Of a DNA stretch of 51,102 bases, positions 23,202-32,344 are shown in pieces. The stretch is from positions 1 through 51,102 of the forward strand of contig CAJQHM010000063.1 in NCBI GenBank assembly GCA_905478195.1, written 5' to 3'. How positions within the stretch are numbered: position 1 is the first letter of the stretch; each line of letters begins with the position of its first letter. The notes beneath the pieces were generated by a model. The model worked only from the letters and a program-made list of their open reading frames with translations. It did not search any database and had not been told where the DNA came from. Both the position numbers and the translations under genes were made by a program. The DNA is from an uncultured Pseudomonadales bacterium. GTDB lineage: Bacteria > Pseudomonadota > Gammaproteobacteria > Pseudomonadales > Pseudohongiellaceae.

Positions 23202-25685
23202 ATGTTTGCCTCTTTAACCCGAATTTATAGCTCCCTCGTTTTCCACAAACCCTATGTCGTAATCGCTGTACTGCTATTGCTGGTTGGATTCTTTGGCTGG
23301 CAGGCACAAAATTTTCGACTGGATGCCTCCGCCGACTCTCTGCTCTTGGAAGACGATCCGGATCTCGAGTTTTCTCGCGAGATGAATGAACGCTATGGCG
23401 CGAGCGAGTCAGTAACGGTTGCCTATACGCCCACCGGAGATCTCTTCAGTCGAGACGAACTGAACAGGCTCGGTGAGCTTCGCGAAGAGCTGCTGGGTAT
23501 AGAGCGTGTCGCCTCGGTGGATAGTATTCTCAATGTGCCCATATTCGAGGACACGCCACTTACAGGCATCTCGGAAAACTATCTAACACTGGCGAATCAA
23601 GATATCGACCTTGTCGCTGCACGAGAAGAATTAGTAAATAGCCCCGTATTTAGAAACGCAGTCATTAGTCCAGACGGGCAGACCGCCGGCATGTTGGTTG
23701 GTTTTGAGATCGATGAGCGGGCACGTGAGCTGATAGGGCGACGCACCGAACTGCGCAACAAGGCGCGGCTAGAGCAGCTCTCGACCGATGAGGCCAGCGA
23801 GCTGGCCCAAGTGGAGGCAGACTACGCAGTACATAGCGTGCTCGCGGCGGATCGGCAGCACGAGATTATCAGCGTGGTCCGTCAGACGCTGGAACGTTAT
23901 CGAGGTGACGCACAGATCTATCTGGGCGGCGCGCCGATGATCGCAGACGATCTGGTTACCTTCGTACAGGGTGACCTGAGTAGTTTTAGCTTCGCCGTCG
24001 TACTTCTCATCATATTCGCCTTGGGGCTTATCTTCCGCAAGGTGCGATGGGTAGCCCTGCCATTAGCCTGTTGTGCGGTAGCCGGCGTCATCATGGTTGG
24101 TGTGTTGGGGCTTATGGACTGGCGCGTGACGGTCGTGTCCTCGAATTTTATTTCGCTGCTACTGATTATCACCATATCGCTCACGGTACATCTGACGGTG
24201 CGTTACCGCGAATTAAGGGCGACCCGGCACTATACAAATCATGACAAACTCTTGCGACACTCTGTGTTGAGCATGTTTAGACCCTGTCTCTACACCGCAC
24301 TAACCACCGCGGTTGCTTTCGGCTCTTTGATCGTGAGTGGCATACTGCCGATCATCACCTTCGGCTGGATGATGATGATGGGAGTGGCAACGGCGCTAAT
24401 AGTAGCGTTCACTCTGTTCCCCGCCATCCTAAGCATTCTTAACAAAGACGAGTCCAGGCTTAATGCAAACGTAAAACTAGGCCTGACTTCGGCATTGGCA
24501 TCACTCACAGAGAAGCTGGGCAACAAGGTCCTCTATATCTATCTCGCCGTAGTCTTGCTTAGTGGCATCGGTCTGTCCCAGATTCGCGTAGAGAATAGCT
24601 TCATCGATTATTTTCGAGAGAGCACTGAAATCTACCAAGGTATGTCACTGTTCGATGAGAAGTTGGGCGGCACACTCTCATTCGATGTCATTGTAAGTCT
24701 GCCAGAGGTTGAGGATGCTTTCGATGGTGGCTTCGATGATGGCTTTGGTTTCGGCGATGATACCGGTGGCAACGACGATGCTTATTGGTTCACCGCACCC
24801 AAGATGGAGCAGGTCAAGGCTATTCATCAATACCTGGATAATGACCCACAGACAGGCAAGGTGCTTTCGTTCGGAGCCGTAATTGAACTTGCCGAAAATC
24901 TTAACGACAATCAGCCCATAGATGGCTTGCTATGGGCGGTGCTCTATAATCGTATTCCAGAGACACTGAAAAGCACGGTACTGAATCCCTTCGTGTCGGT
25001 AAGCGAGAATCAGCTCCGGTTCAATGTGCGTGTAATCGAGTCTGCTGAAAATTTAAACCGCAATGAATTGCTGCAGCGCATCGAGGCTGGTATCGAGTCC
25101 GAATTTGGATTTGCAGACGAAGACGTGCGGCTAACTGGCATACTGGTTATGTACAACAATGTGTTGCAGAGTCTGTTTCAGTCGCAGATTCTAACCCTGG
25201 GCGTAGTGATGCTGGCCATCATGGTGATGTTTCTGGTCTTGTTTAGATCATTCATGATTGCCTTGATCTGTATTATCCCAAATGCCATCGCCGCTAGCTT
25301 CGTGCTCGGCATAATGGGCTGGCTAAGCATTCCGTTGGATATTATGACCATTACCATCGCGGCAATCTCGGTGGGGATCGGTGTCGACAATACTATTCAC
25401 TATATGCATCGCTACAAGCGTGAGTTTCCTCGTTTCGGAAATTATCGGGACACGATGCACTTCTGCCATAACAGTATTGGTCGTGCGATGTACTTCACGT
25501 CGATGACGATCGTGGCGGGCTTTTCGATTCTCGCGCTTTCCAATTTCATTCCGACCATTGTATTCGGCCTGCTAACGAGTCTCGCCATGCTGGTGGCACT
25601 GGTGGGTTCGCTCACCCTATTGCCGCAGCTACTCGCGACATTTAAGCCTCTTGGGCCGGAAGTCGAACACGCGTCGAACTCATAG
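23202..25685 (+). CDS. RND superfamily (MMPL/HAE3-type) exporter with acidic Gly/Asp insert
   Basis: 827 residues with about 12 spans in two repeats. The first repeat has spans following residue 255 and the second carries ISVGIGVDNTIHYMHRYKRE, the proton-relay region with Asp. Between them, near residues 505-530, lies a low-complexity stretch rich in Gly, Asp and Phe (FDGGFDDGFGFGDD). Unlike the exporter at 15180 it has no adjacent regulator. Export substrate is unknown; lipids or other hydrophobic compounds are the family norm. Start ATG at 23202. Confidence 0.86.
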   Translation: MFASLTRIYSSLVFHKPYVVIAVLLLLVGFFGWQAQNFRLDASADSLLLEDDPDLEFSREMNERYGASESVTVAYTPTGDLFSRDELNRLGELREELLGIERVASVDSILNVPIFEDTPLTGISENYLTLANQDIDLVAAREELVNSPVFRNAVISPDGQTAGMLVGFEIDERARELIGRRTELRNKARLEQLSTDEASELAQVEADYAVHSVLAADRQHEIISVVRQTLERYRGDAQIYLGGAPMIADDLVTFVQGDLSSFSFAVVLLIIFALGLIFRKVRWVALPLACCAVAGVIMVGVLGLMDWRVTVVSSNFISLLLIITISLTVHLTVRYRELRATRHYTNHDKLLRHSVLSMFRPCLYTALTTAVAFGSLIVSGILPIITFGWMMMMGVATALIVAFTLFPAILSILNKDESRLNANVKLGLTSALASLTEKLGNKVLYIYLAVVLLSGIGLSQIRVENSFIDYFRESTEIYQGMSLFDEKLGGTLSFDVIVSLPEVEDAFDGGFDDGFGFGDDTGGNDDAYWFTAPKMEQVKAIHQYLDNDPQTGKVLSFGAVIELAENLNDNQPIDGLLWAVLYNRIPETLKSTVLNPFVSVSENQLRFNVRVIESAENLNRNELLQRIEAGIESEFGFADEDVRLTGILVMYNNVLQSLFQSQILTLGVVMLAIMVMFLVLFRSFMIALICIIPNAIAASFVLGIMGWLSIPLDIMTITIAAISVGIGVDNTIHYMHRYKREFPRFGNYRDTMHFCHNSIGRAMYFTSMTIVAGFSILALSNFIPTIVFGLLTSLAMLVALVGSLTLLPQLLATFKPLGPEVEHASNS

Positions 25686-25701
25686 GCTCGGTGTGTTCGC
25701 C

Positions 25702-25749
25702 GCTTGCGGCGGAATCAGAGTGAATTATGATTCCCGATTCTCGTTTTTT
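25702..25749 (+). terminator. Probable terminator after the second RND exporter
   Basis: A short hairpin CGCCGC-TT-GCGGCG is followed by a second one (CGGAATCA with TGATTCCCG) and then TTTTTTT at 25742-25748. The gap between stem and T-run makes it less than ideal. Confidence 0.5.
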
Positions 25750-25855
25750 TGTTAATCTGCCACACTGGTGTATCAAAAGTGTGAGCGTGACGGCAGACAG
25801 CTGCTGCGACACGGTTAGAATCAGCCAGTCTACCTGTGAACTAGAGGAAGTGTGA

Positions 25856-26236
25856 GTGATCCGCGTATTGATTTACTGTGCCATGCTGCTAGCCACGATT
25901 GCCTGTAGCGACAGAGGCTCTGCTATCGATCCGGCGGAACTCAGCTTAGTTGAGAAGTTTATGGCAAGCCCGAATGATCTAGCCCGAGGCCAGGCTATAT
26001 TCGAAGGCTCCTGTGCGAGCTTCTGTCATACGATGGAACCGGAAGAGGGACTGGATGCCTCTTATCTATTCGACTGCCAATGGAACCATGCCCGCAGCGA
26101 TCAGGAGATGTTCGACGTGATTACCAATGGTGTACTAGGTACCCGTATGGTGGGGTTCGGCTCGAACTTCCCCGAGGGGGACAATGATCTGTGGAAAGTC
26201 ATCGCTTATATACGCAGCAACCAGCAAGCCTGTTAG
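25856..26236 (+). CDS. Lipoprotein c-type cytochrome with CxxxCH heme motif
   Basis: 126 residues, GTG start with GAGGAAG upstream. Signal peptide ends in the lipobox TIAC (Cys17), so it is probably membrane-anchored in the periplasm. The fold is a small class I cytochrome c: GQAIFEGSCASFCH gives Cys53, Cys57, His58, i.e. three residues between the cysteines rather than two. TRMVGFGS offers a Met axial ligand, and the closing DLWKVIAYIRS helix is typical. Two more cysteines (in FDCQW and at the C-terminal end) could form a disulfide. Electron partners are unknown. It is followed by a ClpP-like gene after 56 bases. Confidence 0.82.
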   Translation: MIRVLIYCAMLLATIACSDRGSAIDPAELSLVEKFMASPNDLARGQAIFEGSCASFCHTMEPEEGLDASYLFDCQWNHARSDQEMFDVITNGVLGTRMVGFGSNFPEGDNDLWKVIAYIRSNQQAC

Positions 26237-26292
26237 AATCTATCCCCGATACTACTTTTACTATTATCAGCAATACCGAAACGAGGTTTGAA

Positions 26293-26886
26293 ATGGAAGT
26301 GAATTCCCCCGAAGAAGATAAGAAGCAAGATAAGCCATCCGAAAAATCGGGGTTCATGGACGAGAAGCTTTTTAAGTCGCGCGCCATAACAATCTTTGGT
26401 GAAATTAACGACAAGATCGCCAGAGCCGTTACCGAGCGACTTTTGGCACTCGCGGCAGACAGCGACGAGCCTATTTCTATCTACATAAGCTCGCCAGGCG
26501 GACACGTTGAGTCCGGCGATGTTGTCTATGACATGATTAAGTTCATCAAGCCTGAGGTGAAGGTTATAGGTACCGGTTGGGTTGCCAGCGCTGCAGCAAC
26601 TATCTATCTGGCAGCGTCTAAAGAAAATCGCTTCTCCTTACCTAATACCCGTTTCCTGGTGCACCAACCCTCTGGTGGTTCACGAGGAGATGCAACCGAC
26701 ATAGCGATTCAGGCTGAAGAGATCGTGAAGATGCGAGTCCGCATCAATCAGCTAATCGCGGACGAGACCGGCCAGCCTCTGGAGCGCGTCGCACAAGATA
26801 CCGACCGTGATTTCTGGATGAGTGCTCAGGAGGCTGTAGACTACGGTATCGTGGGTAAGATTGTGAAATCGGTAGCGGAAATTTAA
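26293..26886 (+). CDS. clpP2: ClpP2-like ATP-dependent Clp protease proteolytic subunit
   Basis: 197 residues from the ATG at 26293 (GAGG upstream). The ClpP triad is Ser99 (WVASAAAT), His124 (FLVHQPSGG) and Asp169 (QDTDRDFW). The region SSPGGHVESGDVVYDMI and the ending MSAQEAVDYGIVGKIV are conventional. The sequence around the serine (GTGWVASAAATIYLAA) differs from housekeeping ClpP (GQAASMGA) and resembles the second ClpP of pseudomonads. No clpX or clpA lies nearby, so it depends on an ATPase encoded elsewhere, and a housekeeping clpP-clpX pair is expected in the genome. Confidence 0.87.
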   Translation: MEVNSPEEDKKQDKPSEKSGFMDEKLFKSRAITIFGEINDKIARAVTERLLALAADSDEPISIYISSPGGHVESGDVVYDMIKFIKPEVKVIGTGWVASAAATIYLAASKENRFSLPNTRFLVHQPSGGSRGDATDIAIQAEEIVKMRVRINQLIADETGQPLERVAQDTDRDFWMSAQEAVDYGIVGKIVKSVAEI

Positions 26887-26889
26887 CGC

Positions 26890-27297
26890 CTAGTTCTCTG
26901 CCTGATCAGCAAGTTTTCTGAAGACCGCCTGTCGGTCTTTGGAGAGCAGGCACACCACCATGAAGTCCGGCAGGCAGGTGGCTGCGAATGCGACCGCCGT
27001 GCTAGGGTTCACCAGTTCTGCCTGAATCGTACCGGTCACACCAGCGTATTCAATCTCGACCGTTACTATATTGCCTTCGATTTTTCCGTTCTCGTTGCTC
27101 CACTCAAAGCCTAGTGATTCGACCTGAGTCAGTTTGAGTTCTTCGTTCTCAACTTCGACGGCGATGCTGAACAGCGTGCCAGCGACAATCCATTTTCCGT
27201 CCCAATGGGCCGATAAATCTTCCTGCGCGTTTGCACCGGTAACTAACAGAGCCAGCACGAAGAATGCGCTGAATCTAATCAAAATATTCTTAAGCAA
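26890..27297 (-). CDS. Small exported protein of unknown function
   Basis: About 135 residues from a TTG at 27297, which overlaps the end of the NnrU gene by 8 bases (translational coupling). The N-terminus is a signal peptide (FSAFFVLALLVTGANAQ), then a soluble domain beginning DLSAHWDGKWIVAGTLFSI, probably all-beta, with two cysteines (TCLPDF, VVCLL). I do not recognise the family. Longer in-frame starts exist, but only this one opens directly into the signal peptide. Convergent with the ClpP2-like gene (3-base gap). Confidence 0.6.
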   Translation of the reverse strand: MLKNILIRFSAFFVLALLVTGANAQEDLSAHWDGKWIVAGTLFSIAVEVENEELKLTQVESLGFEWSNENGKIEGNIVTVEIEYAGVTGTIQAELVNPSTAVAFAATCLPDFMVVCLLSKDRQAVFRKLADQAEN

Positions 27298-27850
27298 GGC
27301 CAATTCCAACTCCAAATAGTTCGCCGTGATAGAGACCGATGACAGTATACAAAACCAGACCGGCCAGGATGGAGATAATGTCCCACACGAAGGAAGGAGA
27401 TTTCGAGTCGACATCGACAACGCCGCGCATGCTGAATAGCTTGATCGCAGACCAGAGGGCGAAACTACCGAATAGCAGCATCGACGCCAGGTCTCCGTTT
27501 GCCCACAGATGGGAAAGGCTCCATAGCAGAATGCCTAGTAGCATTGGATTGCGCAATAATTTGCGTAGATAAGATAGCGGCACATTGCCTGCCACAACGC
27601 AGATCAATGCCGGAATCATAAGCATCAGGCTAAGCGATCGCCATTCGTAGATAGGTTGCCAGATCATCTGAAAGGGGGAGATTGCTTTGCCCCAGATGAT
27701 CAGCCCGAGCCCGGCGAGGGAAATCAGGCTATATAGGCCCATGTAGGCACCCTCGGAGGGAAGTGCATCCTTTAAGCCCTGCCGCAGCCCAAACTCCCTC
27801 AGCAAATGGGGAGCCATAAACAGGATTAACCCGAGAACTAATACGCTCAT
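27290..27850 (-). CDS. nnrU: NnrU family membrane protein
   Basis: 186 residues with about six membrane spans and the NnrU hallmarks MAPHLLREFG, IWQPIYEWRSLSLMLM and RNPMLLGILLWSLSHLWANGDLAS. NnrU proteins are named from nitrite/nitric-oxide reduction regulons, but the family is widespread in non-denitrifiers and related to isoprenylcysteine methyltransferase-like folds. No denitrification genes occur in this window, so a link with nitric oxide should not be assumed. Confidence 0.85.
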   Translation of the reverse strand: MSVLVLGLILFMAPHLLREFGLRQGLKDALPSEGAYMGLYSLISLAGLGLIIWGKAISPFQMIWQPIYEWRSLSLMLMIPALICVVAGNVPLSYLRKLLRNPMLLGILLWSLSHLWANGDLASMLLFGSFALWSAIKLFSMRGVVDVDSKSPSFVWDIISILAGLVLYTVIGLYHGELFGVGIGLA

Positions 27851-28269
27851 GTCTTACCTCTAACTAGCAGAGCCAAGTGTAGCACGGCTGGCGGCAGCTA
27901 ATAATACGGTTGCCACGTAGCCCGCCTTTGCCAATAGCCGGCTGCGGGTTCCCAAGAGGGAGCAACAAGTGGTGCAATTGCCCGTCTTTGGGGCAATCAG
28001 TAATTCTGGGAGTAGACCAACGTCTCGCCAGGGGACTAACCGTAGCTTCATGTTGAATGAACGGCTGGTCTTAGAGCTTATTCTTGAGGGTCACGCTGAC
28101 ACCGAGCATATTTAGGCGCAATGAGCATTTGGACTAGTTTGACCGTCCAGAATGAGTTGTTGCGTCAAAATTTCAGTCATAAAACTCTCAGCCAGAATAC
28201 TGTCTTGGAAATCATGAAATCCGAGGCAAAAAAAAGGCGCACCGCTGCGCCCGTTTTCCTTGCTTGAAT
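27851..28269. other. 419-base intergenic region
   Basis: Nothing recognisable apart from the terminator at 28228-28252. A 63-codon reading frame on the minus strand (27860-28051) has no family features or good ribosome binding site and is not called. Confidence 0.6.
28228..28252 (-). terminator. Rho-independent terminator of the iorA-iorB operon
   Basis: On the minus strand GGCGCA-GCGG-TGCGCC is followed by eight T residues, 17 bases after the iorB stop codon at 28270. Confidence 0.9.
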
Positions 28270-30486
28270 CTAAACCTGCGCGATCGGAGTCGAGCGCGAG
28301 AAGTCGTGATTCTTAAGCGGTAACTCTCTGACTCTCTGGCCCGTCAGGATATAGAGTCCGTTACTGACCGCTGCGGCAATCGGTGGCGTGGAAGGTTCGC
28401 CCAGGCCGCCTAGTTTCTCTCCCGATTCTACGATATGCACATCGATCTCTGGCGCATCGGCCATGCGAACCATCTCGTAGTCAGGGAAGTTGTTCTGCGC
28501 GACGCGTCCATTCTCGATGGTGATCTCGCCATACAGCGCGGCGGTCAGACCATAGATGATGCCACTCTCAACCTGCGCCTCGACGGTGTCTGGATTTACC
28601 GCCCAGCCACAATCGATCGCGCAAGTGACCTTGTGTATCACCGGTCGATTGTTCGTATCGAGAGACACCTCGGCAACTTCGGCAACTATGCTGCCGAAAC
28701 TTTCCTGTACCGCGATACCCAGGGCATGACCCTCCGGTAGATTCTCGCCATAGCCTGCTGCCTCGGCAGCCACTTCGAGAACCTTGCGATGACGTGGATG
28801 GTCGGCAAGCATTTCCATGCGGAACTGATAGGGATTCTTGCCAGAGCGGTGCGCGATCTCGTCGACAAAGGACTCGGTGAAGAAAGTCTGTTGCGAGTGA
28901 TCGACGCTTCGCCATGCGGCTATCGGCACATGGGTGTCGCCATCGACAACGCGAATCGATTTATTCGGAATCGCGTAAGGAATGTGAGACGCACCCGGTG
29001 TTTGAATAGGGCCCGTGAAGCGATTGTGCCAAGCCTGTACCACGCCATTCGCATCGAAGGCGGCCTTAAAATTACTGGCAACGGCAGGGCGATAGTAATC
29101 CTGCTGCATATCGTCTTCGCGACTCATAACAGTCTTCACCGGAACATCGAATTCCTTGGCGATAAGTGTCGCGTGGTCGATGACGTTCCAGTTAAAAGGC
29201 AGTCTTCTGCCAAAGCCGCCACCGAGATAGCAGTGGTGGAAGATAGCGTCATCTTCGGCCACGCCGGCGATCTTGGCGACACGGCCCTTAATGCCCAGAG
29301 CGTCCTGCGTACTGGTCCAGACCTCTACTATGCCATCATGTAGATGCACTGTGCAGTTCATCGGTTCCATCGCCGCGTGCGCGAGATAGGGAACGGTATA
29401 GTTTCCTTCGATCACGTCGCTTGCAGAATCCATTGCGTCCTCGGCATCGCCGATTTCCAAAACTTTACTATTCTTGTCCTCGGCAAGACTTCTCTCGAAG
29501 CCTGCAAAGAGATCGGCGCTGGACGTGGTGTCTGCATCAGAGGATTCAAACTGGGACTTCACCCCCTTCAGTGCTTCCTTGGCACGCCAGTAGCTATCGG
29601 CTACAACCGCGACCGAATCTTCTAACTCGATGATGCGTTTGACGCCGCGGCGACTCAGCACATCACCGGCATCGACCGAAACCAGTTTGGTACCGAAAAC
29701 CGGTGCCAGACGAATCGCTGCATACAGCATATCTTCGCTGTGGGCATCGATGCCGTAGTTTGCTGTGCCATCAACCTTCGCGGGAATATCAACCCGGGAT
29801 ATCGCCTTGCCCATGATAGTGAACTGGGAGGGATCCTTTAGGGTCACATTCTCGGGTGGCTCAAGCAGTGCCGCATCGGCGGCGAGTTCGCCATAGCTTA
29901 ATGAGCGGCCGCTGGCATTGTGTTGAACATGGCCAAGCTCGGTGCTGCAGTCATCGCGCGCGACGCTCCAGCGATTCGCTGCACATTCGATAAGCATCTG
30001 TCGGGCTGCAGCGCCTGCTGTACGCATGGCAGTTTCACCGGTAAAGCGAACCGACGAGCTGCCGCCGGTAGTTTGTAGATTCATCAGCTCGGCAATGCTA
30101 ACCGCGCTCGCATTGACGATGCCTGTTAGAAAGCCCGGTAAACCAAATTCTCCTGCAAAGCCTTTGACCAGGTCGCCGTTGGCAAAGAGATCGATAGCCG
30201 GTGCCTGTTCGACGATGATGTCTTCCCATGCGGCATCTAGCTCATCCGCTGCCATCATCGGCAATGAGGTGTGAACGCCCTGACCCATCTCTGAGTGAGG
30301 CACATAAACCGTGATTGCGTTATTGGGCTCAATCTTGATGAAGGACGTGACATAGTGTTCGCCCCCTGTGGCCAGCTCGGCATTCGCTCTGCGATGATTG
30401 CTTGGTTTCAACGCCGAGTAGCCAATCAGCACGCCACCGCCGACTGCGGCTGAACTTAGTAGGAAACGTCTTCTGTTAATTTTCAT
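28270..30486 (-). CDS. iorB: Molybdopterin-binding subunit of an isoquinoline 1-oxidoreductase-like hydroxylase
   Basis: 738 residues with a twin-arginine signal (NRRRFLLSS). It has the IorB features: HSEMGQGVHTSLPMMAADEL, AKVDGTANYGID, FHHCYLGGGFGRRL, AAWRSVDHSQQ, and near the C-terminus KLGGLGEPSTPPIA, whose Glu is the catalytic base of xanthine-dehydrogenase-family enzymes. The subunit binds Mo-pterin (usually the cytosine dinucleotide form) and hydroxylates N-heteroaromatics or oxidises aldehydes in the periplasm. The gene follows the 2Fe-2S subunit by 12 bases. No FAD subunit is present, as expected for the IorAB type. The substrate is not known. Confidence 0.88.
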   Translation of the reverse strand: MKINRRRFLLSSAAVGGGVLIGYSALKPSNHRRANAELATGGEHYVTSFIKIEPNNAITVYVPHSEMGQGVHTSLPMMAADELDAAWEDIIVEQAPAIDLFANGDLVKGFAGEFGLPGFLTGIVNASAVSIAELMNLQTTGGSSSVRFTGETAMRTAGAAARQMLIECAANRWSVARDDCSTELGHVQHNASGRSLSYGELAADAALLEPPENVTLKDPSQFTIMGKAISRVDIPAKVDGTANYGIDAHSEDMLYAAIRLAPVFGTKLVSVDAGDVLSRRGVKRIIELEDSVAVVADSYWRAKEALKGVKSQFESSDADTTSSADLFAGFERSLAEDKNSKVLEIGDAEDAMDSASDVIEGNYTVPYLAHAAMEPMNCTVHLHDGIVEVWTSTQDALGIKGRVAKIAGVAEDDAIFHHCYLGGGFGRRLPFNWNVIDHATLIAKEFDVPVKTVMSREDDMQQDYYRPAVASNFKAAFDANGVVQAWHNRFTGPIQTPGASHIPYAIPNKSIRVVDGDTHVPIAAWRSVDHSQQTFFTESFVDEIAHRSGKNPYQFRMEMLADHPRHRKVLEVAAEAAGYGENLPEGHALGIAVQESFGSIVAEVAEVSLDTNNRPVIHKVTCAIDCGWAVNPDTVEAQVESGIIYGLTAALYGEITIENGRVAQNNFPDYEMVRMADAPEIDVHIVESGEKLGGLGEPSTPPIAAAVSNGLYILTGQRVRELPLKNHDFSRSTPIAQV

Positions 30487-30498
30487 CAGTAGTCTCCC

Positions 30499-30972
30499 TT
30501 ACGCTATCGCTAATGAGCGAATTGCCTTGCGAACCCTGGGATAGGAGCCGCAGCGACAAACATTGGTGATGCTGCTATCGATATCCGCATCGCTAGGATT
30601 TGGGTTCGACGCGAGCAAGGAGGACACGGCCATGATCATGCCCGACTGGCAATAGCCACACTGTGGTACTTGATGATCTATCCATGCCTGTTGCACGGCG
30701 CTGAGGTCGGGTGCAGAAGGGTTTGCACCAGCCGCTACAGAGGCGAGGCCCTCAATTGTAGTGATTTGCGCTCCTTCAACCGCACTCACCGGTGTCACGC
30801 AGCTTCTTACTGCGTTGCCGTTTACGTGTACCGTGCAGGCACCACAGGAGGCAATACCACAGCCGAATTTCGTGCCGGTCATGCCGAGCTCGTCGCGAAG
30901 CGCCCAAAGTAAGGGCATCTCCGGCTCGATATCGAGATTCTGTTCTACACCATTCACCTTAAAAGTAGCCAT
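30499..30972 (-). CDS. iorA: 2Fe-2S subunit of an isoquinoline 1-oxidoreductase-like hydroxylase
   Basis: 157 residues, starting at ATG 30972 with GGGGGG upstream. It holds two 2Fe-2S clusters: an N-terminal plant-ferredoxin type with [18 protein letters not shown] plus a later Cys, and a C-terminal helical one with [11 protein letters not shown] and [11 protein letters not shown]. It transfers electrons from the molybdenum site of IorB to an acceptor, often a cytochrome c, and is carried through the Tat pathway by the signal of IorB. Typical length for the family. Confidence 0.9.
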   Translation of the reverse strand: MATFKVNGVEQNLDIEPEMPLLWALRDELGMTGTKFGCGIASCGACTVHVNGNAVRSCVTPVSAVEGAQITTIEGLASVAAGANPSAPDLSAVQQAWIDHQVPQCGYCQSGMIMAVSSLLASNPNPSDADIDSSITNVCRCGSYPRVRKAIRSLAIA

Positions 30973-31146
30973 AGCCAATCCCCCCGGGGAATTTTCTTGA
31001 GATTTTTTAAATGTCTTATTGGTTAGAGTATAGCAGCGCTAGAGGGTGAGAACACGAAATTGCCGGCCCCGAGCGAGGAGCTTGTCGCGCAATTGGGGTA
31101 TAGTCATAGCCTGCATTTAGGCGAGAAAACAGGGCAGAACCCCTCA

Positions 31147-32340
31147 ATGACAGAAACGATATCCTCCGGCATAGAATTCAATTACAGCGCTCTCGATACG
31201 GTGTTCGCTGGAGTCGAAGTCGCAAGCACGCTACCCGCCCTCATTGAGAGAGCGGCGGCGCAGCGGGTGCTGCTAGTCGCCTCAAACAGTCTGGCACAAG
31301 CAACTGACGAATTCGCCGAGTTACAGGCTGCTCTGGGGGCTAGCTGCGCGGGCCTTTTTCATGACATCGGCGCGCACACGCCACGCTCAGATGTGATGCG
31401 GACATTGCAGGCGGCACGTGCGGTGGATGCGGATCTGCTGGTCTCTTTAGGCGGAGGTTCTATCATCGATGCCTGCAAGGTCGTGCAGCTGGCTATGGAT
31501 CAGAATGTCGAGACCGAGGCGCAGCTTATCGAGTACGCGCAGTTTGGCGATGGAACTCGGGGTTCGAAGTATGGCGATTTCAACCTCTTTAGTAGCGATC
31601 CAAAGATTCGCCAGATCGCCGTTCCGACTACCCTATCCGGTGCCGAGTTCAGTAATAACGGCGGCGTCTTGAACACGGAGATTTCCGCGAAGGAAGGCTA
31701 CCGCGGCATCAATATCTGTCCGCAGACGATCATCTATGATCCAAGTTTAAGTCTACACACGCCCCAATGGCTCTGGCTTTCCACCGCCATTCGCTCTCTC
31801 GATCACGCCATAGAGGGATACTGTTCCGCCGACTCTCACCCTTTCCTCGATGGGCATTTTCTCCACGCCATGCGGCTGTTTGCCGCCTCCCTGCCTGATT
31901 GCAAACGAGCTCCACAGGACGTATCCGCCCGCAGCCTGAATCAACAGGCAGTCTGGCTGGCATGCTGTGGTCTCGGTTCGGTGTCCCATGGAGCGAGTCA
32001 CGGCATAGGTTATATTCTCGGCAGCCTGTGTGCTGTGCCTCATGGCATTACCTCCTGCATAATGTTGCCAGCGGTGCTTGCCTTCAATGCCAGTGAGCAA
32101 ATGACGCGGCAAGAGGCGATCATTGCTGCGCTGGGAAATACACACAGCAGTGCCGCAGCGTCTGTGAAAGCGCTGGTGGCGAGCCTCGGTTTGCCCACCT
32201 CTCTACGCGATGCGAACATTGACAGAGCACAGTTGCCGGTAATTGCAGAGAGAGCAGCAAAGCATCCGGTCGTTGCGAAGAATCCGCGAAAGATTGACGG
32301 CGCCGAAGATGTTCTGGAAATACTCGAGCTCGCCTGGTGA
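31147..32340 (+). CDS. Iron-containing alcohol dehydrogenase family protein (maleylacetate-reductase-like)
   Basis: 397 residues from ATG 31147. An in-frame TTG at 31060 would add 29 residues; the family begins near the FNYSALDTVFAG stretch just after 31147. The N-terminal NAD-binding half has LGGGSIIDACK; the C-terminal metal half has SLDHAIEGYC, SHGASHGIGYILG and CAVPHGITSCIMLP. The Asp normally four residues before the first His of the metal motif is replaced by Arg (IRSLDHAIE), as in maleylacetate-reductase-like members. It could reduce a keto acid or aldehyde in aromatic-compound breakdown. The substrate is not determined. Confidence 0.85.
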   Translation: MTETISSGIEFNYSALDTVFAGVEVASTLPALIERAAAQRVLLVASNSLAQATDEFAELQAALGASCAGLFHDIGAHTPRSDVMRTLQAARAVDADLLVSLGGGSIIDACKVVQLAMDQNVETEAQLIEYAQFGDGTRGSKYGDFNLFSSDPKIRQIAVPTTLSGAEFSNNGGVLNTEISAKEGYRGINICPQTIIYDPSLSLHTPQWLWLSTAIRSLDHAIEGYCSADSHPFLDGHFLHAMRLFAASLPDCKRAPQDVSARSLNQQAVWLACCGLGSVSHGASHGIGYILGSLCAVPHGITSCIMLPAVLAFNASEQMTRQEAIIAALGNTHSSAAASVKALVASLGLPTSLRDANIDRAQLPVIAERAAKHPVVAKNPRKIDGAEDVLEILELAW

Positions 32341-32344
32341 ACAT

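Noticed and set aside
26012-26029. Frameshift as the cause of the CxxxCH motif
   Set aside because: The extra residue is a whole codon and the protein stays in frame with lipobox and Met motif intact.
27860-28051. 63-codon open frame in the intergenic region after the terminator
   Set aside because: No good start signal, no signal peptide or domain, and composition like non-coding DNA.
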